Positions 45,100-53,781 of a stretch of 64,000 nucleotides of DNA are shown here, one piece after another. The DNA comes from JBKEBQ01 sp047973225 (GTDB lineage: Bacteria > Bacillota_I > Bacilli_A > Erysipelotrichales > Erysipelotrichaceae), in NCBI GenBank assembly GCA_047973225.1, contig JBKEBQ010000044.1:1-64000 (forward strand), written 5' to 3'. The notes below the pieces were generated by a model that saw nothing but the letters and a program-made list of their open reading frames with translations, was not told the origin of the DNA and did no database searches. Position numbers and translations under genes: made by a program. How positions within the stretch are numbered: the first letter of the stretch is position 1; every line of letters starts with the position of its first letter.

Positions 45100-45375
45100 A
45101 TGAAAATAAATAGTATTATGTGTTGTTGTGGCTCTGGACTTGGATCGAGTATGTTGGTTCGAATGAATGTCGAAAAGGTGTTAAAAAACATCTATCATGA
45201 AAATATAGAGGTTTCTCATTCTTCGGTATCGGATGCTGTGGAAGGGGCAGCAGATTTATTTGTGGTCGGAAAAGATTTAGAAGAATTTGTTTCACAATTA
45301 TCGCATGTCATTATATTAGAAAATATCATGGATATGAAGGAATTGGAAACAAAACTAAAAGAACGTTTGAAATAG
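45100..45375 (+). CDS. PTS EIIB component, ascorbate/galactitol family
   Basis: A 91-residue EIIB with a P-loop carrying the phosphorylated cysteine: IMCCCGSGLGSSMLVRM (about 6-22). There are three adjacent cysteines, C8 to C10; the one directly before GSGLGSS is the expected active site. AAAAGGAG precedes the ATG. The transketolase N-subunit gene follows 12 bases later. Confidence 0.9.
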   Translation: MKINSIMCCCGSGLGSSMLVRMNVEKVLKNIYHENIEVSHSSVSDAVEGAADLFVVGKDLEEFVSQLSHVIILENIMDMKELETKLKERLK

Positions 45376-45387
45376 TTTGGTGAATAC

Positions 45388-46239
45388 ATGGATAAACAAG
45401 AAAAAAAACGCTTGGAAGTGTTGGCGGCAAAGATACGAGTAGATGTATTAAAAATGCTAGAAAAACGAGGCTATGGTCATCTAGGAGGTTCTTTATCGAT
45501 TGTCGAGGTGTTGAGTGTGCTTTATGGAAAACAGCTTCGCTATGATGCAAAACATCCATCATGGAAAAAACGAGATATGCTGGTATTAAGTAAAGGACAT
45601 GCAGGGCCTGCGCTATATGCAGCCCTTGCGAATGTTGGTTTTTTTAAGAAGGAGTTGTTATATACATTAAATGAAGGTGGAACGCAGCTTCCTTCCCATC
45701 CTGATCGCTTAAAAACATTGGGAGTAGATATGACTACCGGATCTTTAGGCCAAGGGGTGAGTGTAGCAGCAGGTATTGCTACAGGATTTAGAATTGATAA
45801 AAGTGATCGTTATGTATATGCAATTGTTGGTGATGGTGAATTAAATGAGGGACAATGTTGGGAAGCATTTCAATATATTGCACATCATAAGCTACAGCAA
45901 TGTATTGTGATTATAGATGAAAATAAAAAGCAATTGGATGGGATGACAACCGATATTTTAAATCCATTTTGTATCGAGGAAAAAATGCGCGCTTTTGGTT
46001 TTTATACACTACGTGTAAAAGGCGATAATGTGGAGGCGATAGAGCAAGCAATCCAAACGTGCAAAACCGTTAAAAACCAAGCGGTATGCATAGTTTTGGA
46101 TACGGTTAAAGGACAAGGTGTGTCTTTCTTTGAAGAAATGAAAGATAATCATTCGGTTAAATTCAATAATGATGTTATGCTTGAAAAGAATCATGAAGCT
46201 ATCGAAACATTAGAAACATTTATCAAGGAGGCTTTATAA
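45388..46239 (+). CDS. Transketolase, N-terminal subunit (copy 1)
   Basis: A 283-residue subunit carrying the thiamin-diphosphate pyrophosphate-binding domain. Motifs: GHLGGSLSIVEVL, SKGHAGPALYAAL (about 65-77), and the cofactor motif GDGELNEGQCWEA (about 152-164) followed by DENKKQLDG. Transketolase moves two-carbon units between ketoses and aldoses. It is split into two genes here, with the C-terminal subunit starting one base after its stop. It is cotranscribed with a PTS, so the imported sugar probably feeds the pentose phosphate pathway. Confidence 0.93.
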   Translation: MDKQEKKRLEVLAAKIRVDVLKMLEKRGYGHLGGSLSIVEVLSVLYGKQLRYDAKHPSWKKRDMLVLSKGHAGPALYAALANVGFFKKELLYTLNEGGTQLPSHPDRLKTLGVDMTTGSLGQGVSVAAGIATGFRIDKSDRYVYAIVGDGELNEGQCWEAFQYIAHHKLQQCIVIIDENKKQLDGMTTDILNPFCIEEKMRAFGFYTLRVKGDNVEAIEQAIQTCKTVKNQAVCIVLDTVKGQGVSFFEEMKDNHSVKFNNDVMLEKNHEAIETLETFIKEAL

Positions 46240-46240
46240 T

Positions 46241-47221
46241 ATGGCAATACTTGCTAGAGATCACGATGAACGTTTGAAAGAGATGCGTATGAGTGTTGTT
46301 GAAACTATTCAAAAAATGATGAAAACCAATCTGAACATTGTAGCATTAGAAGCCGATTTGGGTGGAGCCAGTGGATTTACGAAAATAAAACAAACAAATC
46401 CCAATCGTTTTATCAATGTCGGAATAGCAGAGGCCAATATGGTTGGTGTAAGTGCTGGTCTTAGTATTTGTGGTTATATTCCATTCATGCACACATTTGG
46501 ACCCTTCGCAACAAGGCGCGTGTTTGATCAATTGTTTGTTTCAGGTGGGTATGCACATACGACCATGAATATTTATGGTTCTGATCCAGGATTTTGTGTT
46601 GGTGCAAATGGTGGAACACATACTACCTTTGAAGATGTTGCATTGATGCGGATGATTCCGAATGCGCTTATTTGTGATGCGGCAGATGATGTGCAGATGG
46701 AATGGATTTTGAAGGGATTTGCTGAATTGAAAGGGATCCATTATGTTAGAGGAAATCGCAAAGCTGTTCGTAATATTTATCAACCAGGATCAACTTTCGA
46801 ATTTGGAAAAGGAAATCTTGTAAAAAAGGGAAGTGATGTGTTGCTCATTGTTGCTGGTCAGTTATTAGCGGATGTCTTAGATGCGACAGATATATTAGAA
46901 AAAGAAGGTATTTCAGTAGAAGTTATTGATATGTTTACAATAAAACCTATTGATAAAGCGTTGATTCTTCAAAAGATAGTAAACAAAAAAGCGATTGTTA
47001 GTATCGAAAATCATTCTATAACTGGTGGATTAGGAAGTGCAGTTTCTGAGGTGTTAAGTGAACAGGGTTGTAAGATTGTACTGAAGCGTCTTGGTGCGCA
47101 TGAGGTTTTTGGGCAAGTAGGAACGACAGACTATTTAAAAGCAAAGCTAGGACTAACGACGAAGGATATTGTTATAGAAATTAAAGAAGTAATGAAACAA
47201 AACAATAAATTACGAGTATAA
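46241..47221 (+). CDS. Transketolase, C-terminal subunit (copy 1)
   Basis: A 326-residue subunit with the pyrimidine-binding domain (catalytic Glu in INVGIAEANMVGVSAGL, about 65-81) and the C-terminal domain (about 190-326, with SIENHSITGGLGSAVSEVL). AAGGAG precedes the ATG. It completes the split transketolase encoded with the preceding gene and ends at a terminator. Confidence 0.93.
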   Translation: MAILARDHDERLKEMRMSVVETIQKMMKTNLNIVALEADLGGASGFTKIKQTNPNRFINVGIAEANMVGVSAGLSICGYIPFMHTFGPFATRRVFDQLFVSGGYAHTTMNIYGSDPGFCVGANGGTHTTFEDVALMRMIPNALICDAADDVQMEWILKGFAELKGIHYVRGNRKAVRNIYQPGSTFEFGKGNLVKKGSDVLLIVAGQLLADVLDATDILEKEGISVEVIDMFTIKPIDKALILQKIVNKKAIVSIENHSITGGLGSAVSEVLSEQGCKIVLKRLGAHEVFGQVGTTDYLKAKLGLTTKDIVIEIKEVMKQNNKLRV

Positions 47222-47286
47222 TCATGAAAGGGAGTTTCTATTTATTACGCATATAAAATGATCATTCAGTACGATGAACATTAATG

Positions 47287-47317
47287 AAAAAAGCAACGAA
47301 TAGGTTGCTTTTTTTAG
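47287..47317 (+). terminator. Terminator of the PTS-transketolase operon
   Basis: AAAAAAGCAAC pairs with GTTGCTTTTTT around GAATAG, ending in a T-run. Confidence 0.85.
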
Positions 47318-47713
47318 GGATAGATGAGGGAGATATAAGCGATACTCACACAACACAACAAATCCTGCATATCATAAATATGATGGAACTAAAAAAGTAA
47401 TGAATTGATATAACATACAAAGTAAGATACTAGGGATTATGAAGTTTCTGATATGTTTATGAAAAAATGGTGATAAAAAAGTTGAAACGTAATCATTAAA
47501 TAGCAACAATCCAGATAATAGATGGGACAGCAATAGTTGCGTAAAATAAATAAATGTTTACACTAACTTATGTAAAAAAGTTTCAACAATGTTTTCTAAA
47601 ATATTGCTATGTACGTATGTAGAAATAAGCAATATATGATATAATACATAAGTATTGCGTTTATCGATTGTGTAAGAACGATCAAAACGCTGAAATGCTG
47701 TAGAGGAGGACAT
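47318..47713. other. Gap between the two transketolase units
   Basis: No gene is recognisable. It contains AAATAGCAAC (47498-47507), a 10-base match to the arm of the satD operator, and an extended -10 near its end. Otherwise it is A/T-rich sequence without strong hairpins. Confidence 0.5.
47637..47645 (+). promoter_or_regulatory. Extended -10 promoter of transketolase copy 2
   Basis: TGATATAAT about 70 bases before the ATG at 47714, with no good -35 box. Confidence 0.55.
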
Positions 47714-48541
47714 ATGAATAAGTTAGATTTACATGAGAAAGCAGTGCATATTCGTATGAATATTTTAAAACAGGTTCATGCTGCAAAATCGGGACATCCG
47801 GGTGGAAGTTTATCGAGTGCAGACGTTTTAACATATTTGTATTTTAAAGAAATGAGGATTGATGAAACGAATGTTAAAAGTAACAGTCGCGATCGTTTTG
47901 TCTTAAGTAAAGGACACGCATCACCATTGTTGTATGCAACATTATGTGAAAAAGGGTTTATTCCCGAAAGTGAATTGACAACATTTAGAAAAATTGATTC
48001 AAAATTACAAGGGCACCCAAACATGAATTATGTGGATGGTGTAGATATGTCAACAGGATCTCTTGGTCAAGGGATTTCGGCAGCTGTGGGAATGGCAATG
48101 GCAAATAAATTAATCGATAAAAATGACCATCGTGTATATGCACTACTTGGTGATGGGGAGTTAGAAGAAGGCGAAGTTTGGGAAGCGGCGATGTCAGCAG
48201 CTCATTATGGATTGGATAATTTATGTGCGATTGTTGACTATAATGGTTTACAAATTGATGGGGACATTACAAAAGTAATGAATCCTTTACCAATTGATAA
48301 AAAATTTGCAGCATTTAATTGGCATGTTGTTGAAATGGATGCTCATGATTTTGATAGTATCGAAAAAGCATTTAAGGAAGCAAGACAACATAAAGGGCAG
48401 CCCACGATGATTCTCTCACATGCTGTGAAAGGCAAAGGGGTGTCATTTATGGAGAATGATTATGGATGGCATGGTGTAGCACCAAATGATGAACAATATG
48501 ATGCTGCAATAAAAGAATTGGAGGGACAACTTAATGGGTAA
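47714..48541 (+). CDS. Transketolase, N-terminal subunit (copy 2)
   Basis: A 275-residue thiamin-diphosphate-binding subunit with SGHPGGSLSSADVLTYLYF, SKGHASPLLYATL (about 59-71) and GDGELEEGEVWEA (about 145-157). Closer to the common stand-alone split transketolase than copy 1, judged by SGHPGGSL and the GWHG motif near 255. The C-terminal subunit gene overlaps by 8 bases. GAGGAGG precedes the ATG. This is probably the housekeeping pentose-phosphate enzyme, with copy 1 tied to the PTS. Confidence 0.94.
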   Translation: MNKLDLHEKAVHIRMNILKQVHAAKSGHPGGSLSSADVLTYLYFKEMRIDETNVKSNSRDRFVLSKGHASPLLYATLCEKGFIPESELTTFRKIDSKLQGHPNMNYVDGVDMSTGSLGQGISAAVGMAMANKLIDKNDHRVYALLGDGELEEGEVWEAAMSAAHYGLDNLCAIVDYNGLQIDGDITKVMNPLPIDKKFAAFNWHVVEMDAHDFDSIEKAFKEARQHKGQPTMILSHAVKGKGVSFMENDYGWHGVAPNDEQYDAAIKELEGQLNG

Positions 48542-49451
48542 AACTGCAACAAGAGAGGCTTATGGAAAAGCATTAGCAGATGTCATTGTAAAACATCCAG
48601 ATGTTGTTGTATTGGATGCCGATTTAACAAAGTCAACAAAAACAATTGAAGCGAAAAATGCATGTGCAGATCGCCACTTCAACATGGGAATTGCTGAAGG
48701 GAATATGATGGCAGTGGCGGCTGGTTTAGCGGCGAGTAATAAAGTGGTATATGCTTCAACATTTGCGATGTTTGCGGCAGGTAGAGCATTTGAACAAGTG
48801 CGTAACAGTATTGGGTATCCACATTTGAATGTGAAAGTATGTGCGACACATGCAGGACTTACCGTCGGAGAAGATGGTGCGAGTCATCAAAGTGTGGAGG
48901 ATTTATCTTTGATGAGATCAATTCCTGGGATGAAGGTATTTCAACCTTGTGATGCGAAAGAAACAGATGCTATTATTCATGCAATCAAAGACATTGATGG
49001 ACCGTGTTATGTGCGTTTAGGCCGTGGTGCTGTCGAAGATGTATTTGATGATGATTATACGTTTGAAATGGGAAAAGGCAAGATTATAAAGCGTGGTGAA
49101 AAGATTGCGCTTGTGGCAACAGGAATGATGGTGCAAGAAGCATTAAAGGCTTGTGAACGATTAACATGTAAGCCAACACTTGTAAATATCCATACGATTA
49201 AACCTATCGATGAAGCGTTGCTTGTGGAGCTTGCTAAAACACATGATACGATTATAACATGTGAAGAACATAGTGTAATTGGAGGATTGGGAAGTGCAGT
49301 TGCAGAGGTTTTAACAAAACATAATTTATGTAAGCAAGTTATGATAGGAATTAAAGATACCTTTGGTGAAAGTGGAACACCAGCTGAGTTAATTGAAAAA
49401 TATGAAATTGATGCTGATGCAATTGTGAAAGCAGTTGAAAATGAAGTGTAA
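48534..49451 (+). CDS. Transketolase, C-terminal subunit (copy 2)
   Basis: A 305-residue subunit. The catalytic Glu lies in FNMGIAEGNMMAVAAGLA (about 43-60), with HAGLTVGEDGASHQSVED (about 105-122) marking the pyrimidine domain and EEHSVIGGLGSAVAEVL (about 243-259) the C-terminal domain. Overlap with the N subunit gives coupled translation. Together they make one full transketolase. Confidence 0.94.
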   Translation: MGKTATREAYGKALADVIVKHPDVVVLDADLTKSTKTIEAKNACADRHFNMGIAEGNMMAVAAGLAASNKVVYASTFAMFAAGRAFEQVRNSIGYPHLNVKVCATHAGLTVGEDGASHQSVEDLSLMRSIPGMKVFQPCDAKETDAIIHAIKDIDGPCYVRLGRGAVEDVFDDDYTFEMGKGKIIKRGEKIALVATGMMVQEALKACERLTCKPTLVNIHTIKPIDEALLVELAKTHDTIITCEEHSVIGGLGSAVAEVLTKHNLCKQVMIGIKDTFGESGTPAELIEKYEIDADAIVKAVENEV

Positions 49452-49500
49452 GTAAGCACAAAAGATATTGTAAAAGATTGTTATTTAAAAACAGCGAATA

Positions 49501-49509
49501 TGTTATAAT
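49501..49509 (+). promoter_or_regulatory. Extended -10 promoter, TGTTATAAT
   Basis: TGTTATAAT lies 54 bases before the ATG at 49564. AGGAGGG follows. Confidence 0.55.
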
Positions 49510-49563
49510 ATTGATAAGAATAAATGTTTGTGCATTATGAAAGTAAAAAAAGGAGGGAAAACT

Positions 49564-49956
49564 ATGAATGTAGAATTTAAGGGGACAAGAATAGTAGAAG
49601 GCATTGTTGAATTTGATAAAGAAAACCAATTATGGAGAATTGTTTCTGATCCTAACAAAATTTATAAATATGAAATCATTGAAAATGTTAAAATTATTGA
49701 AATAAAGAAAAATCAAACATCAGGTGTCCTAGGAGGGATTGCGAGCACTATGGTAGCACCTGCTGCCTATGCGCAACCTTCTGCGGTTGTTAAGCTTCAA
49801 ATAAAGGTTAAAACGAGCAATCAAGATATTGTATTTGATACTTCTACTGAATATGTAAGACAGGGAACTTTAGATTATAATAAAGAGCGAAGTAAGGCAG
49901 ATGAAATTAGAAAAAAATTAAAAATAATTGAAAAAAGAAATAAAGCAAAGGCGTAA
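49564..49956 (+). CDS. Small soluble protein of unknown function
   Basis: A 130-residue protein that I do not recognise. The first 50 residues form short strands resembling the PH-like sensor fold found in proteins that carry WKLKYSEI-type segments (IYKYEIIENVKIIEI), followed by a small glycine/alanine-rich hydrophobic stretch (TSGVLGGIASTMVAPAAYA, about 57-75), strands, and a basic helical tail. The hydrophobic stretch might insert into the membrane. Strong AGGAGGG and its own promoter support a real gene. Confidence 0.6.
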   Translation: MNVEFKGTRIVEGIVEFDKENQLWRIVSDPNKIYKYEIIENVKIIEIKKNQTSGVLGGIASTMVAPAAYAQPSAVVKLQIKVKTSNQDIVFDTSTEYVRQGTLDYNKERSKADEIRKKLKIIEKRNKAKA

Positions 49957-50167
49957 ATGTGATAAAAAAATAGTTGTGTTATATTGTATTGCATAAATTA
50001 TGTTAAATAAAATGGATGTAAGCCTATAAGTAAATAGGAAAGTCCATTTTTTATTTTCAAAAGGATAGTCGAAATTTCCTTTTGAAAAATTTTAATGAAG
50101 CACAGGAGGTAATGAATGGATTTGTTAAAAACTTCTTATATTTTAAAGGAAATGAATGCTGTAAATG

Positions 50168-50176
50168 TGATATAAT
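50168..50176 (+). promoter_or_regulatory. Extended -10 promoter of tRNA-Arg (CCG)
   Basis: TGATATAAT ends 10 bases before the tRNA. Confidence 0.65.
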
Positions 50177-50186
50177 CATACTACAT

Positions 50187-50263
50187 GCTCCCATGGCGCA
50201 ACTGGATAGCGCATTCGACTCCGACTCGAAAGGTTGCAGGTTCAAGTCCTGCTGGGAGCGCCA
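50187..50263 (+). tRNA. tRNA-Arg (CCG)
   Basis: Acceptor GCTCCCA pairs with TGGGAGC, the T-loop is GTTCAAGTC, and the stem TTCGA/TCGAA encloses loop CTCCGAC, giving anticodon CCG (codon CGG). CCA is encoded. Confidence 0.93.
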
Positions 50264-50395
50264 TTTTTTAGATATTCTACAAATTTCAGAGTATAAGAAG
50301 GTTCTGCAGGAACTGCATAACTATTAAAATACACAATTTTTTGGAATAATATGAATGTTCTCTAAAAATCTGCAATTGCATATGTATTATTTAAT

Positions 50396-50472
50396 GTCCC
50401 TGTACCTCAGATGGATAGAGGGTTCGCCTCCTAAGCGAAACGCCGCTGGTTCGACTCCAGTTAGGGACGCCA
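50396..50472 (+). tRNA. tRNA-Arg (CCT)
   Basis: Acceptor GTCCCTG pairs with TAGGGAC (one wobble). The stem TTCGC/GCGAA encloses CTCCTAA, giving CCT (codon AGG). The T-loop is GTTCGACTC and CCA is encoded. Both arginine tRNAs here read codons that are rare in AT-rich genomes. Confidence 0.93.
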
Positions 50473-50482
50473 TAGAAATCAC

Positions 50483-50519
50483 GCTGAAAGCTTTTATACA
50501 CAAAGGTTTTCAGCTTTTT
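50483..50519 (+). terminator. Terminator after tRNA-Arg
   Basis: GCTGAAA pairs with TTTCAGC around a loop with further partial pairing, followed by TTTTT. Confidence 0.7.
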
Positions 50520-50641
50520 ATGTAAGGTTATCTGTTAGTAAGGTACTTGAAGCACATTTGAGGTTGTCTGTGTTTTAATCGCAACCAATCGCAAGTGGTA
50601 TTCGCAAGAAAAAAGGTTTACTATATATAAGAGGTGAAAAA

Positions 50642-51412
50642 ATGAAAATTCCAACACAAAAAAGACTGGCAGAAATAAGTGTATTGCTAGAACAAGAAGG
50701 ATTTGTGAAAGCCAAAGATTTGGTTCAAAAATATCAGGTAAGTATGGAAACCATAAGAAAGGATCTAAAACTTTTAGAAGAAAAAGGAATTGCAAAAAAA
50801 GAGTATGGAGGTGCATCGATATCCATGTTAAATATCGAAAAAGCATTTGTGTATCGCAGTGACAAGGTAGAGGAAAAAAAAGCGATCGCAAATTTAGCAG
50901 CTAGTTTTCTTAGTGAACAGAAAGTAGTGATCATTGACTCCGGAACAACCTGTCTTTTTTTCGCAAAGTATATCAACAGTTTTGATGCTAAAGATATTAT
51001 TACAAATTCTGTAAGCGCTTATGAAATTCTAGATGGTAATAAACACAATGTGTTTTTGACAGGAGGAAAGAAGCGAGAGAAAAGCAATTCTATGATCGGC
51101 AATTGGACGGAAACGTTTCTAAAAAATGCCCAAGTTGATATTTGTTTTTTAGGAACTTCAGGACTCTTAGGGAGTGCGGGACCCACATCCTACTCTTATC
51201 ACGAGTTAGGAACAAAAAGGGCAATGATAAAACAAAGTGAGCTCGTGTTTGTGTTAGCGGACAGTGATAAGTTTAGAAAAAAGGGATTTCATACATTTGC
51301 GGATTGGAGTGAAATAGATGGGATTATAACGGATCAAAAGCTTTCTTTAAAATTATATGAAGAATATAGTAAAAAAGTGCCAGTTTATATGGTTGAAGGA
51401 GAAAAAGAATGA
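50642..51412 (+). CDS. DeoR-family transcriptional regulator
   Basis: A 256-residue DeoR/GlpR-type repressor. The N-terminal helix-turn-helix (about 20-55) has QKYQVSMETIRKDLKLLEEK, and the sugar-phosphate sensor domain has VIIDSGTTCLFFAK (about 98-111) and ADSDKFRKKGF. GAGGTG precedes the ATG. The downstream genes manA, hxlA and hxlB follow with 4-base overlap and short gaps, so it probably controls them in response to a phosphorylated sugar. Confidence 0.9.
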   Translation: MKIPTQKRLAEISVLLEQEGFVKAKDLVQKYQVSMETIRKDLKLLEEKGIAKKEYGGASISMLNIEKAFVYRSDKVEEKKAIANLAASFLSEQKVVIIDSGTTCLFFAKYINSFDAKDIITNSVSAYEILDGNKHNVFLTGGKKREKSNSMIGNWTETFLKNAQVDICFLGTSGLLGSAGPTSYSYHELGTKRAMIKQSELVFVLADSDKFRKKGFHTFADWSEIDGIITDQKLSLKLYEEYSKKVPVYMVEGEKE

Positions 51413-52362
51413 AAAAAATAGTAAAAATAGCACCTTTTTATGAGGCTAGAATGTGGGGTGGAGGAAAAAGATTAGTAAAAGAATTTCATTACGCTAGTGA
51501 TGTTCAACCATTGGGTGAAGTATATAATGTTGTAGCACTTAAAGGGCATGCAGATTGTGATGTTTTAGAAATGAAGATGACATTATCCGCTTTGTATGAA
51601 AAATATCCTGAGTGGTTTGTATGTGATACTAAAGAATTGCCGATTCGTGTGAATATTCTTGATCCTAAAATGGATTTATCAATCCAAGTTCATCCAGATG
51701 ATACTTTTGCGAAGGAATATAATAATGGAAGGGGAAAACCTGAAGCGTGGGTTATCTTGGATACTACTGAAAACGGAAGGATTCAATTTGGTCACAATGC
51801 GAAGAGTAAAGAAGAATTCATCAAACGTACAGAGGATAAGGAATGGGATACATTATTACGGTATTTGAAGGCAGAAAAAAACGGATTTATTGATATTCCA
51901 GCAGGTACATTGCACGCGATTGGAAGCGGTGTTTTAACGTATAATATTTCAAGAAATGCTGATGTAACTTTAAGATTATATGATTATGATAGAATAGATC
52001 CAACAACTGGTAAAAAACGTGATATTCAACCAAAAGAAGTGTATGACAATGTAAATATTCCCGATCGTTCAACAAAGTTTGTACATTATCCTGTTGTCTT
52101 GGAACATGGTATTCAAGTCACTCGATATTGGGATCAGAAAGGATTATATACATTAATGAGGTTGCAAATAAAAAAACGAGGACGATTTTTACATGATCGC
52201 TTTGCCTTTTATACATGTGTAGACGGTTCTGGTCTAATTAATAATGTAATAATTCGTAAAGGAGAAACAGTTTTGGTACCACACGGAATGGGCTGCTTAG
52301 AAATAGAAGGAAATTTAGATTTATTTTTAGCATCGTATAGAAACGAAGAGAGAGGAGATTAA
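51409..52362 (+). CDS. manA: Mannose-6-phosphate isomerase, class I
   Basis: A 317-residue zinc isomerase (cupin fold) that interconverts mannose 6-phosphate and fructose 6-phosphate. Zinc ligands are seen in IQVHPDD (about 90-96), GKPEAWVIL (about 111-119) and PAGTLHAIGSG (about 163-173). It is the short Bacillota form. It overlaps the deoR gene by 4 bases and precedes hxlA by 4 bases. Fructose 6-phosphate, its product, is the HxlB substrate or product, so the two pathways meet here. Confidence 0.92.
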   Translation: MKKIVKIAPFYEARMWGGGKRLVKEFHYASDVQPLGEVYNVVALKGHADCDVLEMKMTLSALYEKYPEWFVCDTKELPIRVNILDPKMDLSIQVHPDDTFAKEYNNGRGKPEAWVILDTTENGRIQFGHNAKSKEEFIKRTEDKEWDTLLRYLKAEKNGFIDIPAGTLHAIGSGVLTYNISRNADVTLRLYDYDRIDPTTGKKRDIQPKEVYDNVNIPDRSTKFVHYPVVLEHGIQVTRYWDQKGLYTLMRLQIKKRGRFLHDRFAFYTCVDGSGLINNVIIRKGETVLVPHGMGCLEIEGNLDLFLASYRNEERGD

Positions 52363-52366
52363 GGGT

Positions 52367-52993
52367 ATGAAATTACAATTAGCATTAGATGAGTTATCAC
52401 TAAAGGATGCGATGGAATTGAGTGAAGAACTCGAAGACTATATCGATATTATCGAAATTGGAACCCCATTTGTATTAAGGGAGGGCATTGGGGTCGTTGA
52501 AAAATTTGCGAAAGCATTTCCACAAAAAGAAATTTTAGCTGATATAAAGATTATGGATGCAGGTGAATACGAGTCTATGATCGCCTATGCAGCAGGTGCA
52601 AAGTATTGCACTGTATTGGGAGTTAGTGATGTATCGACGATTCAAGATTGTCATAATACTGCAAAAAAATATAATGGAAAATCAGTGGTTGATTTGATTT
52701 GCGTGAAAGATCTAGAAGCCAAAATTATCGAATTCGAAAACATTGGAATTGATGTGTTAGCAATACACACCGGAACCGATCAACAAAAGCTAGGCAGAAC
52801 CCCGTTGGATGATTTAAGGGATGTGAAGAATTTTACGAAGACATCAAAAATAGCGGTAGCTGGAGGTATTAGTAGTAAAACCATAGATCGTTATGTTGCA
52901 TTGAAACCAGATATCATTATTGTTGGATCAGCGATTTGTGGGAATGAAGATCCGTTATGGGAAGCAAAATTAATTAAGTCAAAAATGGTATAA
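52367..52993 (+). CDS. hxlA: 3-hexulose-6-phosphate synthase
   Basis: A 208-residue TIM-barrel of the orotidine-decarboxylase superfamily. It condenses formaldehyde with ribulose 5-phosphate, or runs in reverse. Key motifs are LQLALDELS (about 3-11), EIGTPF (about 31-36), LADIKIMDAGEYES (about 57-70, catalytic D-x-K-x-x-D) and VAGGI near 165. KGPC-type ulaD decarboxylases are close relatives, but the partner HxlB next to it supports the hexulose phosphate synthase call. Confidence 0.9.
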   Translation: MKLQLALDELSLKDAMELSEELEDYIDIIEIGTPFVLREGIGVVEKFAKAFPQKEILADIKIMDAGEYESMIAYAAGAKYCTVLGVSDVSTIQDCHNTAKKYNGKSVVDLICVKDLEAKIIEFENIGIDVLAIHTGTDQQKLGRTPLDDLRDVKNFTKTSKIAVAGGISSKTIDRYVALKPDIIIVGSAICGNEDPLWEAKLIKSKMV

Positions 52994-53006
52994 AAGGAGA
53001 AAACGA

Positions 53007-53567
53007 ATGAGTACAAAAGATAATGTTTTAGAAATTATAGATGAATTACTGACACACTCCAAAACCATTGATGAAGTGCAATTATCAGAATCTGTAAAAT
53101 TAATTTTGGAAGCAGATAGAATTTTTGTCGGGGGTGCGGGAAGATCGGGATTTGTGGGCCGTGCTTTTGCCAATAGATTGATGCATTTGGGTTTGGATAT
53201 GTTTTTTGTGGGCGATGCGACAACGCCTTCAATTAGAGAAGGAGATGTATTATTTATTATCTCAGGTTCTGGAAATACAGCGGGGTTTGTAAACAATGCA
53301 CGTGTGGCGAAAAAGGAAAAAGCAAAAATAATTACAATGACCATATTTCCAGAGAATACAATTGGACAGCTGGCTGATTTGTGTGTTGTTTTAGCAGGCT
53401 GTACGTATAAAGCGGATAATAAGAAACAAGTGGTAAGCAAACAATTATTGGGGAGTATGTTTGAACAATTGAGTTGGATTAGCTGTGATGCCATTGCGAT
53501 GGAACTAGGAAAAAAACTAAATCAAACATCCGAAACAATGCAATATCGTCATGCAAATATGGAGTAA
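53007..53567 (+). CDS. hxlB: 6-phospho-3-hexuloisomerase
   Basis: A 186-residue SIS-domain isomerase that converts 3-hexulose 6-phosphate to fructose 6-phosphate. It shows GGAGRSGFVGRAFANRLMHLG-type sugar binding (about 38-58) and ISGSGNTAGFVN (about 85-96), the SIS serine motifs. AAAGGAG precedes the ATG. With hxlA it forms the ribulose monophosphate pathway, used either to detoxify formaldehyde or, in reverse, to make ribulose 5-phosphate. The 214 bases after it hold no recognisable gene. Confidence 0.9.
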   Translation: MSTKDNVLEIIDELLTHSKTIDEVQLSESVKLILEADRIFVGGAGRSGFVGRAFANRLMHLGLDMFFVGDATTPSIREGDVLFIISGSGNTAGFVNNARVAKKEKAKIITMTIFPENTIGQLADLCVVLAGCTYKADNKKQVVSKQLLGSMFEQLSWISCDAIAMELGKKLNQTSETMQYRHANME

Positions 53568-53781
53568 TGTATACAACATTTTTTCTGTTTATAAAAGGAT
53601 AATTATACTTTTTAAGATGGTTTGTATATAAAAAACAAGTAAACATTGATCCAGTTTTAGGATAGAGGTCTACTGATTTTTTATGAAGGAGTGTATCTAT
53701 TCGTGTGGGTCAATATTTGATTGTCATACGAAGTGGCTGTAATCGTTTGGCAGCTGTTTTATTTCGCTTGTTAACATATAT

